64,000 bases of DNA from Methanobrevibacter thaueri (GTDB lineage Archaea > Methanobacteriota > Methanobacteria > Methanobacteriales > Methanobacteriaceae). The notes under the pieces are model-generated. The model was not told the origin of the DNA and did not search any database. It saw only the letters and a program-made list of their open reading frames with translations. The stretch lies in contig NZ_MZGS01000016.1 of assembly GCF_003111625.1 (NCBI RefSeq), positions 1 through 64,000 on the forward strand, read 5' to 3'. Both the position numbers and the translations under genes were made by a program. Positions 35,641 to 44,131 of this stretch are shown here, piece by piece (position 1 is the first letter of the stretch; each line of letters starts with the position of its first letter).

Positions 35641-35686
35641 ACTAAAAAAGAAAATGAATTCTTTTTTAGTAAATTCTATTTTTTTT
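35641..35686 (+). terminator. Hairpin and U-tract terminator of the paaK operon
   Basis: ACTAAAAAAGAA (35641-35652) pairs perfectly over 12 bp with TTCTTTTTTAGT (35659-35670), starting directly after the stop codon. A T-rich tract with eight T follows at 35679-35686. Confidence 0.7.
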
Positions 35687-35693
35687 ATAGACA

Positions 35694-35873
35694 CTATTCG
35701 GCCAATGTCCAATAGCATCTTTTTGGAGAAACGATTGTTTCATCCTTTTTCAGTTCTTTCATTATTTTGTCAACTTCCTTTTTCTCAACGCCGGACAGTT
35801 CACTGACTTTTTTTGCATTCAAAGGTTCTTCTGAATTTTTAAATGCCTCGATTACTTTTTCTTTGTTATCCAT
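35694..35873 (-). CDS. Small winged-helix DNA-binding protein
   Basis: A 59-residue protein starting MDNKEKVIEAFKNSEEPLNA, with AGGTGA upstream of ATG 35873. The sequence KKVSELSGVEKKEVDKIMKELKKD is a typical recognition-helix block, followed by a short wing (ETIVSPKRCYWTLAE). It consists of one winged helix only. It is divergent from the SDR gene at 36095 and may regulate it; TCATGAT-type half-sites occur near both starts. Confidence 0.75.
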   Translation of the reverse strand: MDNKEKVIEAFKNSEEPLNAKKVSELSGVEKKEVDKIMKELKKDETIVSPKRCYWTLAE

Positions 35874-36054
35874 AATAATCACCTATTATTATTTTTGTCA
35901 TGATGTTATTTATTTTTTGACAAAATATGGCCCAACCCATAATACTTTTGATGATTAATGACTTTTTGTGTTATTAACTAAAAAATATTTATAAAAAATT
36001 AAAATCAATTGGAAAATATTAAATATATTTTACATCATACATTTAATCATAAAC

Positions 36055-36070
36055 ATCATGACATCATGAT
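36055..36070 (+). promoter_or_regulatory. ATCATGA-CA-TCATGAT palindrome upstream of the SDR gene
   Basis: A perfect 7-bp inverted repeat with 2-bp spacer, 25-40 bp upstream of the SDR start. A related half-site, TCATGATG, lies near 35899-35906 by the winged-helix gene. Candidate operator. Confidence 0.45.
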
Positions 36071-36094
36071 TGTTTAAAAATTTAGGTGATTAAA

Positions 36095-36838
36095 ATGGGA
36101 AAACTAGACGGAAAAGTAGCAATCGTCACCGGATCAACCTCCGGTATGGGTCGTTCTACAGCCAAATTATTCGCTGAAGAAGGTGCAAAAGTTGTTGTAA
36201 CTGGAAGAAACGAAGAAAGAGCAAACGCTGTAGTGGATGACATTAAGGCAGCTGGCGGAGAAGCATTCGCAGTCATTGCTGATATGGCTAATGTTGACGA
36301 CATCAAAAAAATCTTTGATGCAACCATTGAAGAATATGGAACTGTCGACATTCTTTTCAACAATGCAGGACTTTTAAGCGTAACCCCTCTTTTAGAAATT
36401 ACCAAAGAGGAATGGGACAAAGTATTTGCAGTTGATGTATACGCTCCATTATACTTAACCCAATTGGTAGCTCCTGTAATGAAAGAAAAAGGAAAAGGTG
36501 TTGTAATTAACACTTGTTCAGTAGCATCCTACGCTGCACACTTTGGATTTGTAGGCTACATCTCATCCAAACACGCTATTGCAGGTCTTACCAAATCCAT
36601 GGCATTCGAACTTGGTCCTGAAATAAGATGTAACGGTATTGCTCCTGGTGCTATCCACACCGCTATGGTAGATAGTATTGGTGGAGTAGAAGCATTACAA
36701 ATGATGGTTGACGGAGCTCCTATGAAAAGGGTTGGTCAAGGAGAAGATATTGCTGCATTAGCATTGTTCCTTGCTTCTGACGAATCTGAATTCGTAGACG
36801 GTCAAATCATCAGATGTGACGGCGGATTTGAGTGTTAA
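36095..36838 (+). CDS. Short-chain dehydrogenase/reductase
   Basis: A 247-residue NAD(P)-dependent oxidoreductase of the classical SDR type. The start is 36095 with GGTGAT 5 nt upstream. Motifs: cofactor site TGSTSGMGRS, NNAG, catalytic SVASY...YISSKHA (Ser, Tyr, Lys) and the late IRCNGIAPGAIHT. VVTGRN after the second strand suggests NADP. The substrate is unknown; relatives act on 3-oxoacyl groups, sugars or alcohols. A single gene with a palindrome upstream and hairpin terminator downstream. Confidence 0.88.
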   Translation: MGKLDGKVAIVTGSTSGMGRSTAKLFAEEGAKVVVTGRNEERANAVVDDIKAAGGEAFAVIADMANVDDIKKIFDATIEEYGTVDILFNNAGLLSVTPLLEITKEEWDKVFAVDVYAPLYLTQLVAPVMKEKGKGVVINTCSVASYAAHFGFVGYISSKHAIAGLTKSMAFELGPEIRCNGIAPGAIHTAMVDSIGGVEALQMMVDGAPMKRVGQGEDIAALALFLASDESEFVDGQIIRCDGGFEC

Positions 36839-36846
36839 GTTTTTAA

Positions 36847-36887
36847 AGTAGTTGGATTTTTATCCGCTACTCCTATTTTATTTTTTA
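36847..36887 (+). terminator. Hairpin and U-tract terminator of the SDR gene
   Basis: AGTAG and GGAT pair with ATCC and CTACT (36847-36871) around a TTTT loop, with a small internal bulge. T-rich sequence follows to 36887. Confidence 0.6.
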
Positions 36888-36956
36888 ATATTGAGTGTTT
36901 TTTAGTCTAATTATATATTAAATTAAACTTATTTTAAAAAAAAGAAATGAGAAATG

Positions 36957-37940
36957 TTATTTTTCAATAACATATCCATGATTTTGTGCTTTAGTGACAA
37001 AGACAGTTCCCTTATCACCAATAATCTCTTTGGTTTTCTCTACAATGAATTCATTTGACTCGTCAAACATGGTGTAGAGAACAGGACCGAATGATGAGAT
37101 ACCTACACCATAAGCTCCAGCTTCCTCAATAGCTTTCATGGTAGGCAAGTAACTGTCATCAAGTGAGTGTTCCAATTTGTTGAATCCCACTTTTTGAAGC
37201 TCACTGACAGCCCATCCAAAGTTTTTGATGTCTTTTTCAAGCATGAATGGTACGAGATTCATTAAAATCAAGTGAGATACCTGTTCAACTTCCTCCTTAG
37301 GGATTGGACAATAGGTCTGGAATACATCCACTTCATCATCCCCTTCCATATGCTTTTCAATGTGAGGAATTGCGATTAAGATATTCCATTCTTCAGGGAA
37401 TTCATATCTTGCAATTAATGTTGCAGGTTTTGCCTGTGATGCACCGGACGGCAAGAACAGAGGTTTTTCCTCTTTGCTGTGTCCACCATCAACAATGAAA
37501 CCACCTAAATCGTGGGTGTATGTACCGATACCGGAAGTTCCGCCTCTTCCAACAATGCTGCTTAATTCACGGCTTTCGATTTCAATTCCCATTGTTTCTG
37601 TTATTAAATGAGCTGTTGAAACAGCAATTTGAGTTCCACTTCCAAAACCGGAATGTGGAGGGTAAGTTTGATGTACGATAAATTTGAACCCTGCATCAAT
37701 GTCAAAGTGCTCAATAGTCTTTTGAGCGGCATCAGGGATTTTTTCCTTACATTCCAAAATAGCTTCCTCGTCTGTTACAGTGTCTGCAAATTCAAGCTCG
37801 ATTCCGCTATCGATTTGCTCAACTTCCAATACAAATTGTGGATCAGCTAATGCTAGACCAATTCCACCATCGACTCTTCTATATGACCCGTTCAAGTCAA
37901 TAAGGGACATATGTATTCTTGAAGGTGCTCTAATAATCAT
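36957..37940 (-). CDS. Beta-ribofuranosylaminobenzene 5'-phosphate synthase
   Basis: A 327-residue GHMP-fold enzyme that joins p-hydroxybenzoate or p-aminobenzoate to PRPP, the first committed step of methanopterin synthesis. Motifs: IRAPSRIHMSLIDLNG, RRVDGGIGLAL, the GHMP-like PPHSGFGSGTQIAVSTAH and RGGTSGIGTYTHDLGGFIVDGGHS, then SSFGPVLYTM. GGATGTG precedes the ATG. With Mch it marks the H4MPT-based C1 pathway of methanogens. Confidence 0.9.
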   Translation of the reverse strand: MIIRAPSRIHMSLIDLNGSYRRVDGGIGLALADPQFVLEVEQIDSGIELEFADTVTDEEAILECKEKIPDAAQKTIEHFDIDAGFKFIVHQTYPPHSGFGSGTQIAVSTAHLITETMGIEIESRELSSIVGRGGTSGIGTYTHDLGGFIVDGGHSKEEKPLFLPSGASQAKPATLIARYEFPEEWNILIAIPHIEKHMEGDDEVDVFQTYCPIPKEEVEQVSHLILMNLVPFMLEKDIKNFGWAVSELQKVGFNKLEHSLDDSYLPTMKAIEEAGAYGVGISSFGPVLYTMFDESNEFIVEKTKEIIGDKGTVFVTKAQNHGYVIEK

Positions 37941-38026
37941 TTTTTCACATCCTAAAATAATATCTTATTTATATATGTTAATATGATTTTATAAAGTTTT
38001 CTTTTATATATTAAAAAATTAAAAAA

Positions 38027-38674
38027 TCAGAAATCCAAATTATCAACAGCATCAACTAATTTTGATGCCAATCGGCTAGTGTATTCAAATTCCTCATAGG
38101 AAAAGCATTCATAGACAAGTGTTGGAATTCCGGCTTTTGCTGTCGGTTCGGTAATGTATGGAGGGCTTGATCTGAATTCTGGAGCGTAATAGACAATCTC
38201 ATCGATTCTGTCAATTATCTCTTCCATATACCTTTCGGATTTCTCATCAAAACCCGGTGCAAAAACGAAATTGGTTATTTGATAATCGCCCGGACCTTTC
38301 GGACCTCTGTTGGAATGGATGTCCATGAACAAATCATATTTCTTGTTGATTATGTCATCTCTAATAAATTCCTGAGCCAGTTTCTGTCCTTCAAGGCGCC
38401 CCTCCGTTTCTGAAGCCTTGTCATTGACGTTGATGTTATAGAGGAAATAGCAGTAGTTCAAATTGTCCTTAGCTGTCAGTTCCTCGAACAGTGCCCTATG
38501 GGATTTGCTTTCAAGAGGATGCATCCCAATTACATAGGCTATTGTGATTTTTGAGTCAGGATTTCCAAAAGGACCATGAATATGTACACTGCCTAATTCA
38601 TTTTCACCAAGTAATTTTCCGTCAAATTGACTAGAATCTACCTGTGCTTCATCGGTTGGGCCTTCGGAATACAT
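38027..38674 (-). CDS. Soluble M14-like zinc hydrolase (putative)
   Basis: A 215-residue protein with the start taken at ATG 38674 (MYSEGPTDEAQ); an upstream ATG overlaps the ferritin gene. YVIGMHPLESKSH gives an HxxE zinc-site-like motif, DIHSNRGPKG a further His, and GIPTLVYECFSY a late Glu, the order seen in M14 carboxypeptidases and succinylglutamate desuccinylases. It lacks a signal peptide, unlike its relative at 12481-13173. It begins 41 nt after the ferritin stop and may be co-transcribed. Substrate unknown. Confidence 0.55.
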   Translation of the reverse strand: MYSEGPTDEAQVDSSQFDGKLLGENELGSVHIHGPFGNPDSKITIAYVIGMHPLESKSHRALFEELTAKDNLNYCYFLYNINVNDKASETEGRLEGQKLAQEFIRDDIINKKYDLFMDIHSNRGPKGPGDYQITNFVFAPGFDEKSERYMEEIIDRIDEIVYYAPEFRSSPPYITEPTAKAGIPTLVYECFSYEEFEYTSRLASKLVDAVDNLDF

Positions 38675-38714
38675 TTTATCTTTAAAAAAAAATAAGTGAT
38701 GACTAGAAGTTAAT

Positions 38715-39215
38715 CTAGTCTTCGGAAGGTGCACGTCCACCTAATTCCTTGTTAAGTTCATACATTAATCTGTTGTCGCCTTCTGCGAATTTGATTTTTG
38801 CGACTAATTCCATAGCGTTTTCTTCTTCTTCGACTTGTTCTTCAACAAACCATTGCAAGAAGTTGTTGGTTGCATGGTCTTTTTCTTCAATAGCCAAATC
38901 AACTAAGTCGTTAATGAGACCAGTTACCATTTTTTCGTGTTCAAGAACGTGATTGAATGCTGCTGCTGGAGAATCCCATTCGGTTTGAGGTCCTTCAATA
39001 GCGGTTAATGTTACGGAAGCTCCTCTTCTTATGATGTAGTCATAGAATTTCATTCCGTGTTCTAATTCTTCTTCAGCTTGGACTCTCATCCAGTTAGCGA
39101 ATCCATCTAAGTCTTCATCTTCAAAGTAAGCTGCCATGGATAAGTATAAATATCCTGAGTATACTTCAGCGTTTAATTGGCCGTTTAAAGCCTTTTCCAT
39201 TTTTTCAGATACCAT
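38715..39215 (-). CDS. Ferritin
   Basis: A 166-residue non-haem ferritin that oxidises and stores iron as a 24-mer. Ferroxidase ligands are seen in [28 protein letters not shown] and [12 protein letters not shown]. Length and the C-terminal [12 protein letters not shown] fit the prokaryotic FtnA type. It is divergent from the NudC-like gene and shares a short promoter region with it. Confidence 0.92.
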   Translation of the reverse strand: MVSEKMEKALNGQLNAEVYSGYLYLSMAAYFEDEDLDGFANWMRVQAEEELEHGMKFYDYIIRRGASVTLTAIEGPQTEWDSPAAAFNHVLEHEKMVTGLINDLVDLAIEEKDHATNNFLQWFVEEQVEEEENAMELVAKIKFAEGDNRLMYELNKELGGRAPSED

Positions 39216-39250
39216 TAAATATCACCATTATAACTTTTGTAATTAATTTC

Positions 39251-39258
39251 ATATAAAA
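39251..39258 (+). promoter_or_regulatory. TATA box for a probably leaderless transcript
   Basis: ATATAAAA centred about 25 bp before the ATG at 39279. No Shine-Dalgarno sequence lies in front of that ATG. In archaea this spacing puts transcription start at or next to the start codon. Confidence 0.45.
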
Positions 39259-39278
39259 CCTACTACAAAATAAGAATC

Positions 39279-40076
39279 ATGATAGAAAAATCCCTTTATG
39301 AAAACTATGAAGTCAATTTTGATGAAACAAAAACACCAGACAGTGATGATTATTTATTCATTTTCAACAATGAAAGAGAATTATATTTAAATGAGGATAA
39401 GAAATTGCCTAAATCATTGGATGATTTTAAAATTGATTTTTGTTTTTATATTGGAGATTATAAGGATGCAAAAGCTTTTGTTGTTAATGTTGAAAGTGAT
39501 GAATCATTTTACCCTTTGCAGGAGGTTTATGAGTTTGACCATGACCTTTACCACATTGCCGGAAAAGCCGTACTTGTAAGGGATTGGTATGTATCACACA
39601 GGTTTTGCGGACGATGTGGAACAGAGACCCAAATAGATGAAAAGGACATGATGTTAAAATGCCCTTCATGCGGACAAAACCATTATCCTCGCATCGCTCC
39701 TGCAATTATTGTGGCAATCAGAAATGGTGACGAATTGCTTATGGCAAAACACAGCTATCATGACAACATAAGGTACGCTTTAATAGCTGGATTTGTAGAG
39801 CCGGGCGAAAGCATCGAGGAAGCCGTGCATAGGGAGGTTCTTGAGGAAGTTGGAGTTAAAATCAAAAATCTGGAATATCAAAGGAGCCAATCCTGGCCGT
39901 TCCCAAATTCACTTATGCTGGCCTTTACCGCAGACTACGATTCAGGCGAAATTAAGGTTGATGGTGATGAAATCGTGAAGGCCAACTGGTTTAAAAAGGA
40001 TGAGATAATAAGATACGGATCAGACATCAGCATCTCAGACTGGCTGATACAAAGCTTCATCGATTCGATTGAGTGA
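39279..40076 (+). CDS. nudC: NudC-like Nudix NAD+ diphosphatase
   Basis: A 265-residue enzyme expected to split NADH/NAD+ into NMN and AMP. A zinc ribbon (FCGRCGTET, LKCPSCGQNHYPRI) at about 107-130 is followed by the Nudix box GFVEPGESIEEAVHREVLEE and then SQSWPFPNSLM, close to the NudC-specific SQPWPFPxS. The N-terminal 100 residues are the diverged NudC N-domain. The gene starts without a ribosome-binding site and converges on the zinc-ribbon miniprotein at 40082. Confidence 0.88.
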   Translation: MIEKSLYENYEVNFDETKTPDSDDYLFIFNNERELYLNEDKKLPKSLDDFKIDFCFYIGDYKDAKAFVVNVESDESFYPLQEVYEFDHDLYHIAGKAVLVRDWYVSHRFCGRCGTETQIDEKDMMLKCPSCGQNHYPRIAPAIIVAIRNGDELLMAKHSYHDNIRYALIAGFVEPGESIEEAVHREVLEEVGVKIKNLEYQRSQSWPFPNSLMLAFTADYDSGEIKVDGDEIVKANWFKKDEIIRYGSDISISDWLIQSFIDSIE

Positions 40077-40081
40077 GAAGA

Positions 40082-40189
40082 TCATTCCTCTTCCCAATCA
40101 CCGAAATCATAGTCCGGGTCAAATCCGCAGAACTCACAGTACACTTCAAAATCCGCAATTACAGAACCGCAATTAGGACATTTTTTCAT
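40082..40189 (-). CDS. Zinc-ribbon miniprotein B (35 residues)
   Basis: The protein begins MKKCPNCGSVIADFEVYC and has Cys at 4, 7, 18 and 21, then a strongly acidic tail (DPDYDFGDWEEE). GAGGTG precedes the ATG. It starts 9 nt after the MalY-like stop and ends the nitroreductase/MalY operon. Cysteine positions are identical to miniprotein A at 26184-26309, which ends another nitroreductase operon. Function unknown. Confidence 0.75.
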   Translation of the reverse strand: MKKCPNCGSVIADFEVYCEFCGFDPDYDFGDWEEE

Positions 40190-40198
40190 TTTAACACC

Positions 40199-41374
40199 TC
40201 AGATATTTTTTGATAGCCTGTTAATGTTGTTCAAGGCGATTACACCTGCCTTAAGTCTTGCCAATCCGTCCTTCAGCAATTCCGGAGGGCATGCAATGTT
40301 CATTCTCAAGAAATTATCGCCGCATTCGCCAAAGTCACTTCCTGCAGACAGGAAGAGTCCCTGATTTTGCCTTAGAAATTCAGATAAAACTTTTGATTGT
40401 GTATTTAACTCAGAACAGTCAAGCCAAAGCAGATATGTCGCATCACATTCAACCAGCCTTACCACTGGCAATTCGTTGGCCAGATAATCCTTAACCATTT
40501 GCTTGTTTTCATAGAGGACTTCCCTCAGCTCCTCAAACCAATCCTCTGAATCATTGTAAGCCGCAATCACAGCCGTTGTGGCAAACACATTGCATGAATC
40601 TGAATTGTCCACATGCATTTGAGTCTTGATTTTCTCTAAAAGCTCAGGGTTTGTACAGTGAACTATGGAGCTTTGAAATCCTGCAATGTTGAATGACTTT
40701 GAAGGGGACAGGCACCTTATGACATTGTCATTGGCTTTAAATGGATTATATTTAACTCCAGGATCTGTCAAATCGCAGTGAATCTCATCTGAAATCAGAA
40801 TCACGTCATGCTTTCTGCAAAGCTCATCGATTCTGTCCAAATCCTCCCTTGACCAGATCTTTCCTACGGGATTTTGGGGATTGCAGAGAATCATCATCTT
40901 GACCCTTGACAGCTTCTCTTCCAAATCGTCAAAGTCAATCCTATACTTGCCATCTTCATAAATCAGTTCATTTTCGAGGACCTTGCGATTGTTGTCCTCA
41001 ATGTAATAGAAGAAAACGTGATAGACCGGTGACTGAATCAGTATCTCGTCGCCCACATCGGTCAGGCACCTTATCATTGATGAGATTGACGGCATCACTC
41101 CCATCGCATATGCCATATCCTCACGGGACATGTTCAAACCATATCTTCTCGCCCACCAGCCAATATAAGCTTCAAACAGCTCATCCGGAACTACAGTATA
41201 TCCGTATACCGGATGACTTGCCCTGTTTTGGATGGCTTCCTGAATGGCCGGAGCCACCTTGAAGTCCATATCAGCCACCCACATCGGCAGGTCATCATCG
41301 AAAAGGTCCCATTTGAGGCAATTGGTGTTGTGCCTGTCAGTCACGCTTTTGAAATCGTATTCAGTATTTTTCAT
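40199..41374 (-). CDS. MalY/PatB-type PLP enzyme (cystathionine beta-lyase or aminotransferase)
   Basis: A 391-residue fold-type I PLP enzyme starting MKNTEYDFKSVTDRHNTNCL; an ATG six codons upstream is also possible. Motifs: DLFDDDLPMWVADMDF (typical of PatB), HPVYGYT, CNPQNPVGKIWS, ISDEIHCDL and the PLP lysine in LSPSKSFNIAGF. The family cleaves cystathionine or cysteine to pyruvate and ammonia, or transaminates. It overlaps the nitroreductase 2 gene by 14 nt and is followed by the zinc-ribbon miniprotein, so the three form an operon. Confidence 0.88.
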   Translation of the reverse strand: MKNTEYDFKSVTDRHNTNCLKWDLFDDDLPMWVADMDFKVAPAIQEAIQNRASHPVYGYTVVPDELFEAYIGWWARRYGLNMSREDMAYAMGVMPSISSMIRCLTDVGDEILIQSPVYHVFFYYIEDNNRKVLENELIYEDGKYRIDFDDLEEKLSRVKMMILCNPQNPVGKIWSREDLDRIDELCRKHDVILISDEIHCDLTDPGVKYNPFKANDNVIRCLSPSKSFNIAGFQSSIVHCTNPELLEKIKTQMHVDNSDSCNVFATTAVIAAYNDSEDWFEELREVLYENKQMVKDYLANELPVVRLVECDATYLLWLDCSELNTQSKVLSEFLRQNQGLFLSAGSDFGECGDNFLRMNIACPPELLKDGLARLKAGVIALNNINRLSKNI

Positions 41375-41876
41375 AATGTATTCTTTCCTCATCGAACTTG
41401 TCCATGAACTTGTTTTCCCATCCTTCGGCAGGATATCCGATAGTGACTATGGAAAACGGAACATGTGTTTCATTGTCCAAATCAAACAGTTCAGCTACCT
41501 TAGCCATTGTTTCTTCGGTTGGTGCAACACCGTTCCAAAGGCCGCCCAATCCAAGATTTACGGCTTCAAGCAGCATGTTTTCACAGGCAGCTGACATGTC
41601 CTGTTGCCAATGTGCCTTATAGAATGCCCTGTCAATGTTTGCCACAAGCAGTATTGCAACAGGAGCTGTCTTTACCCTAGGCTTGATTTCCGCCAGTTTC
41701 ATTAGAGTATCCTTGTTTTTGATAACTACAAACTCCCACGGTTCGGCTCCAAGCCTTGATCCTGGGGCCTGCATACCTGCCTTCAATATCTTAAGGATAT
41801 CCTCGTCACTGACTTCCTTATCTGCGTATTGCCTAATGCTTCTTCTTGTATTAATAATTTCTTCAAAATCAGACAT
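41361..41876 (-). CDS. Nitroreductase family FMN enzyme 2
   Basis: A 171-residue flavoprotein. I start at MSDFEEIINTRRSIRQ (41876), which fits the family; ATGs at 41897 and 41900 are alternatives and none has a ribosome-binding site. A TATA-like ATTTATAT about 27 bp upstream suggests a leaderless transcript. Motifs: RRSIRQYADKEV, APGSRLGAEPWEFVVI, CENMLLEAVNLGLGGLWNG and VTIGYPAEG. Paralogue of the enzyme at 26318-26818. Electron acceptor unknown. Confidence 0.85.
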   Translation of the reverse strand: MSDFEEIINTRRSIRQYADKEVSDEDILKILKAGMQAPGSRLGAEPWEFVVIKNKDTLMKLAEIKPRVKTAPVAILLVANIDRAFYKAHWQQDMSAACENMLLEAVNLGLGGLWNGVAPTEETMAKVAELFDLDNETHVPFSIVTIGYPAEGWENKFMDKFDEERIHYEKY

Positions 41877-41937
41877 ATTTTTAAATAATATACTCATCAT
41901 ATAAATAATTAGTTTATTTAAATGGAGGTGAATTCTA

Positions 41938-42423
41938 ATGATTAACAAAGGTGCTGGAATATTAAGCATAATTCTCGGTTTAATCTTCATGATTTTCCCA
42001 ATGTTTTCAGCAGGATTGGTCTCAATAATTGTTGGGCTAAGCTTACTGTTTTTTGGAATCTCAGCTATATTCATGGGAATCAACATGAGAAACAATGTTG
42101 ACAATACCTTTTCAGTGATAACTATTATAATTGGACTAATAGCTGTCATATTTGGATTCTTGTTCATATTCTATATTGATGCATTATCATTCCTTGTAGG
42201 TATCCAATTCTACCTTGTAGGATTTATCATGATAGTCTTCGGTATCACTGGACTTGTATCCAGAATGAGCCGTGTATCTACCTTTACTTCAATATTGGTA
42301 TTGTTAATGGGACTCATTGCAATCGCACTTGCAATATTCGCAATGTCAGAGCCTATATACATTGCAATAATCATTGGCATAGTCTTAATCATAGAAGGAA
42401 TTGCTTTGCTTTTATCAGATTAA
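41938..42423 (+). CDS. DUF308 family membrane protein
   Basis: A 161-residue, almost wholly hydrophobic protein with six predicted membrane spans in three pairs (for example GAGILSIILGLIFMIFP and AGLVSIIVGLSLLFFGI). This is the repeat architecture of the DUF308/HdeD family, whose members are linked to acid or general stress in bacteria. GGAGGTGAA gives a strong ribosome-binding site. Divergent from nitroreductase 2 with about 40 bp between. Confidence 0.82.
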   Translation: MINKGAGILSIILGLIFMIFPMFSAGLVSIIVGLSLLFFGISAIFMGINMRNNVDNTFSVITIIIGLIAVIFGFLFIFYIDALSFLVGIQFYLVGFIMIVFGITGLVSRMSRVSTFTSILVLLMGLIAIALAIFAMSEPIYIAIIIGIVLIIEGIALLLSD

Positions 42424-42583
42424 AGACTTGGCTAATTATTTAAAAAAAGGAAATTTTCCCAACCATCACCAATTAAACACGAATTTATAGTTCAAAACTT
42501 ATCAAATATTATAATTAACCAAGTCTAGGATTTCTGTGAAATCCAGTTTATAGATTTGGTCCTTATTTTAAATAAAAATAGTT

Positions 42584-42613
42584 GAAGTGTGAAAAAGCAC
42601 GTTTGCACACTTC
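42584..42613 (-). terminator. Hairpin terminator of the coiled-coil protein gene
   Basis: GAAGTGTG (42584-42591) pairs with CACACTTC (42606-42613), 9 nt past the stop at 42622. A T-rich stretch follows on the reverse strand. Confidence 0.6.
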
Positions 42614-42621
42614 GAAAATGT

Positions 42622-43395
42622 TTAAATATGTGATTCGAATTCTTTGAAGTCTATGTCGCTTTCGGCGCAAAACTCCTTAACGCGTGACAGGATTTCTGAT
42701 ATGTCATCATCCGCACATTCGTTTTTGAAGTAGAACACTACAGGTTGTGCGTTGGTGTATACGGTAAGGACGATATAATCATTACCGTAAGCGTCAACCT
42801 TCAATGTGTTATACATCTGGATATGCTGTATGATTTCGTTTTGAGCCTTGCCGATTGAAGTTTCATTACCGAATTCTATTACTTCTGATCTTTCGTACTG
42901 CTGTTTCAATTTTAGGAGTTTGTCCTCATCGGTGAGAACCTCGTTTTCAGGTTCCAAATCACCTAGTTTTTCCTTGAATAATTTCGCATTGTGTAGTTTT
43001 TCCTGAATTTCTGCCAGTTCGCTTTCCAATTGCTTTTCCTCTTCGAGTAATGAATTTATGAATGCTTCACTTCCATTGTTGAATTCCTCATACATTTCAA
43101 GGACATCTCTTGCAGAGAGGATTGAATGGTTCTTGAAGAATTCCTTGGTATGTGGCTTTACACGTATGCTCAATGGTTTTAGATTCTCCCTTTTGGATTT
43201 GTGAGTGGAAACATCCTCCTCATCGTCATCGCTGTATTTCTTGTGCAATGCCAGCATCTTCTCATGGAATATTCTGCCGAACTCTTCGCGGGACATGTCT
43301 TCCGGGAAATTTATTTCAAAGTCCCCTGGAGTGTATGATCCCCCGAATCTTTCATTTCCGAATTCAAATTTTTTGGTTCTTTTTTGGTTTGTCAT
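42622..43395 (-). CDS. Coiled-coil protein of unknown function
   Basis: A 257-residue soluble protein. The N-terminal 60 residues are acidic and low-complexity. Residues 75-110 (LKPLSIRVKPHTKEFFKNHS) recall ribbon-helix-helix DNA-binding segments. Residues about 118-165 form a coiled coil (EEEKQLESELAEIQEKLHN). The C-terminal 60 residues (IVLTVYTNAQPVVFYF) look like a small alpha/beta domain. I do not recognise the family. It is a single gene between two AT-rich gaps with its own hairpin terminator. Confidence 0.6.
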   Translation of the reverse strand: MTNQKRTKKFEFGNERFGGSYTPGDFEINFPEDMSREEFGRIFHEKMLALHKKYSDDDEEDVSTHKSKRENLKPLSIRVKPHTKEFFKNHSILSARDVLEMYEEFNNGSEAFINSLLEEEKQLESELAEIQEKLHNAKLFKEKLGDLEPENEVLTDEDKLLKLKQQYERSEVIEFGNETSIGKAQNEIIQHIQMYNTLKVDAYGNDYIVLTVYTNAQPVVFYFKNECADDDISEILSRVKEFCAESDIDFKEFESHI

Positions 43396-43507
43396 GTCAT
43401 CACTCCGATATTTGTATTACAAAGTGAATTTTTGTATACAATTAAATATTGTAAAGAAGTAGTATATAAATGTATTCATTTTTAAAAAATGTATACATGA
43501 AAAATTT

Positions 43508-43541
43508 AAAAAAAAATAAAGCGAATTAACTGCTCAATTCG
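43508..43541 (-). terminator. Hairpin and U-tract after the flavoprotein operon
   Basis: CGAATT (43522-43527) pairs with AATTCG (43536-43541), straddling the stop codon at 43526-43528. A run of nine T follows on the reverse strand (43516-43508). Confidence 0.5.
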
Positions 43542-44131
43542 GCACCTATTTCAAAAACACTTTCCAAATCACGGGCAAACTGTTCCCTTTTCAGTTTCAG
43601 CTCATCATCTGTTGAACTTGAGGACATGTTCTTGGAAATGTTTTGATAGGTTTCAATGACAACATTGCCGTTCAGCATCTTAAGCAAATCCTCAGACTGC
43701 TTCATGTGGGGCCTTACTGACTTTTCGAAATAATCCATAGGATAGTTGATTGTATAGAAAAGCCCAACGTTGACCTTGCCCTTGAACTTGTTGCCTGTCT
43801 TATAGGAAACCATGCAGTAAATCAGTCTCTCAAGAAATGCCATGTAATGGCTGGTAGGCTGTGAAAAGAATATTGGGGCTGCAATCAAGACACAGTCCGC
43901 ATCAAAAATCCTTTCAATCAATGGGGAAAGCTCATCCCTCCAAAAGCATTTGCAGACATCCTCATCATTCTTGCAGATAAGACAAACCCTGCAACCTGAA
44001 AGGTCCAGTTTGTACAGGTCGACATATTCCACATCGGCTCCAACGGATTCGGCACCCTTTAAGGCAGACTTTGCCAATCGAGCATTGCAATCCCTTCTTT
44101 TAGGACCTGCATTGATGACTATGGTCTTCAT
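43526..44131 (-). CDS. Iron-sulfur flavoprotein-like reductase 3 of tandem
   Basis: A 201-residue flavodoxin-fold protein (MKTIVINAGPKRRDCNARLA). The compact cysteine motif CRVCLICKNDEDVCKC follows strand 2, as in iron-sulfur flavoproteins that hold a 4Fe-4S cluster next to FMN. Later motifs are DADCVLIAAPIFFSQPTSHY and NVGLFYTINYP. Role: two-electron transfer or reduction of peroxide or oxygen, inferred from the family. Its ATG overlaps the stop of the preceding paralogue by 4 nt. Confidence 0.8.
   Translation of the reverse strand: MKTIVINAGPKRRDCNARLAKSALKGAESVGADVEYVDLYKLDLSGCRVCLICKNDEDVCKCFWRDELSPLIERIFDADCVLIAAPIFFSQPTSHYMAFLERLIYCMVSYKTGNKFKGKVNVGLFYTINYPMDYFEKSVRPHMKQSEDLLKMLNGNVVIETYQNISKNMSSSSTDDELKLKREQFARDLESVFEIGAELSS

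Noticed and set aside
38675-38740. Upstream start of the soluble M14-like gene inside ferritin
   Set aside because: It overlaps the ferritin end and adds a sequence unlike the relative at 12481.
41877-42167. Long N-terminal extension of nitroreductase 2
   Set aside because: It is antisense to the DUF308 gene, and family members start near MSDFEE.
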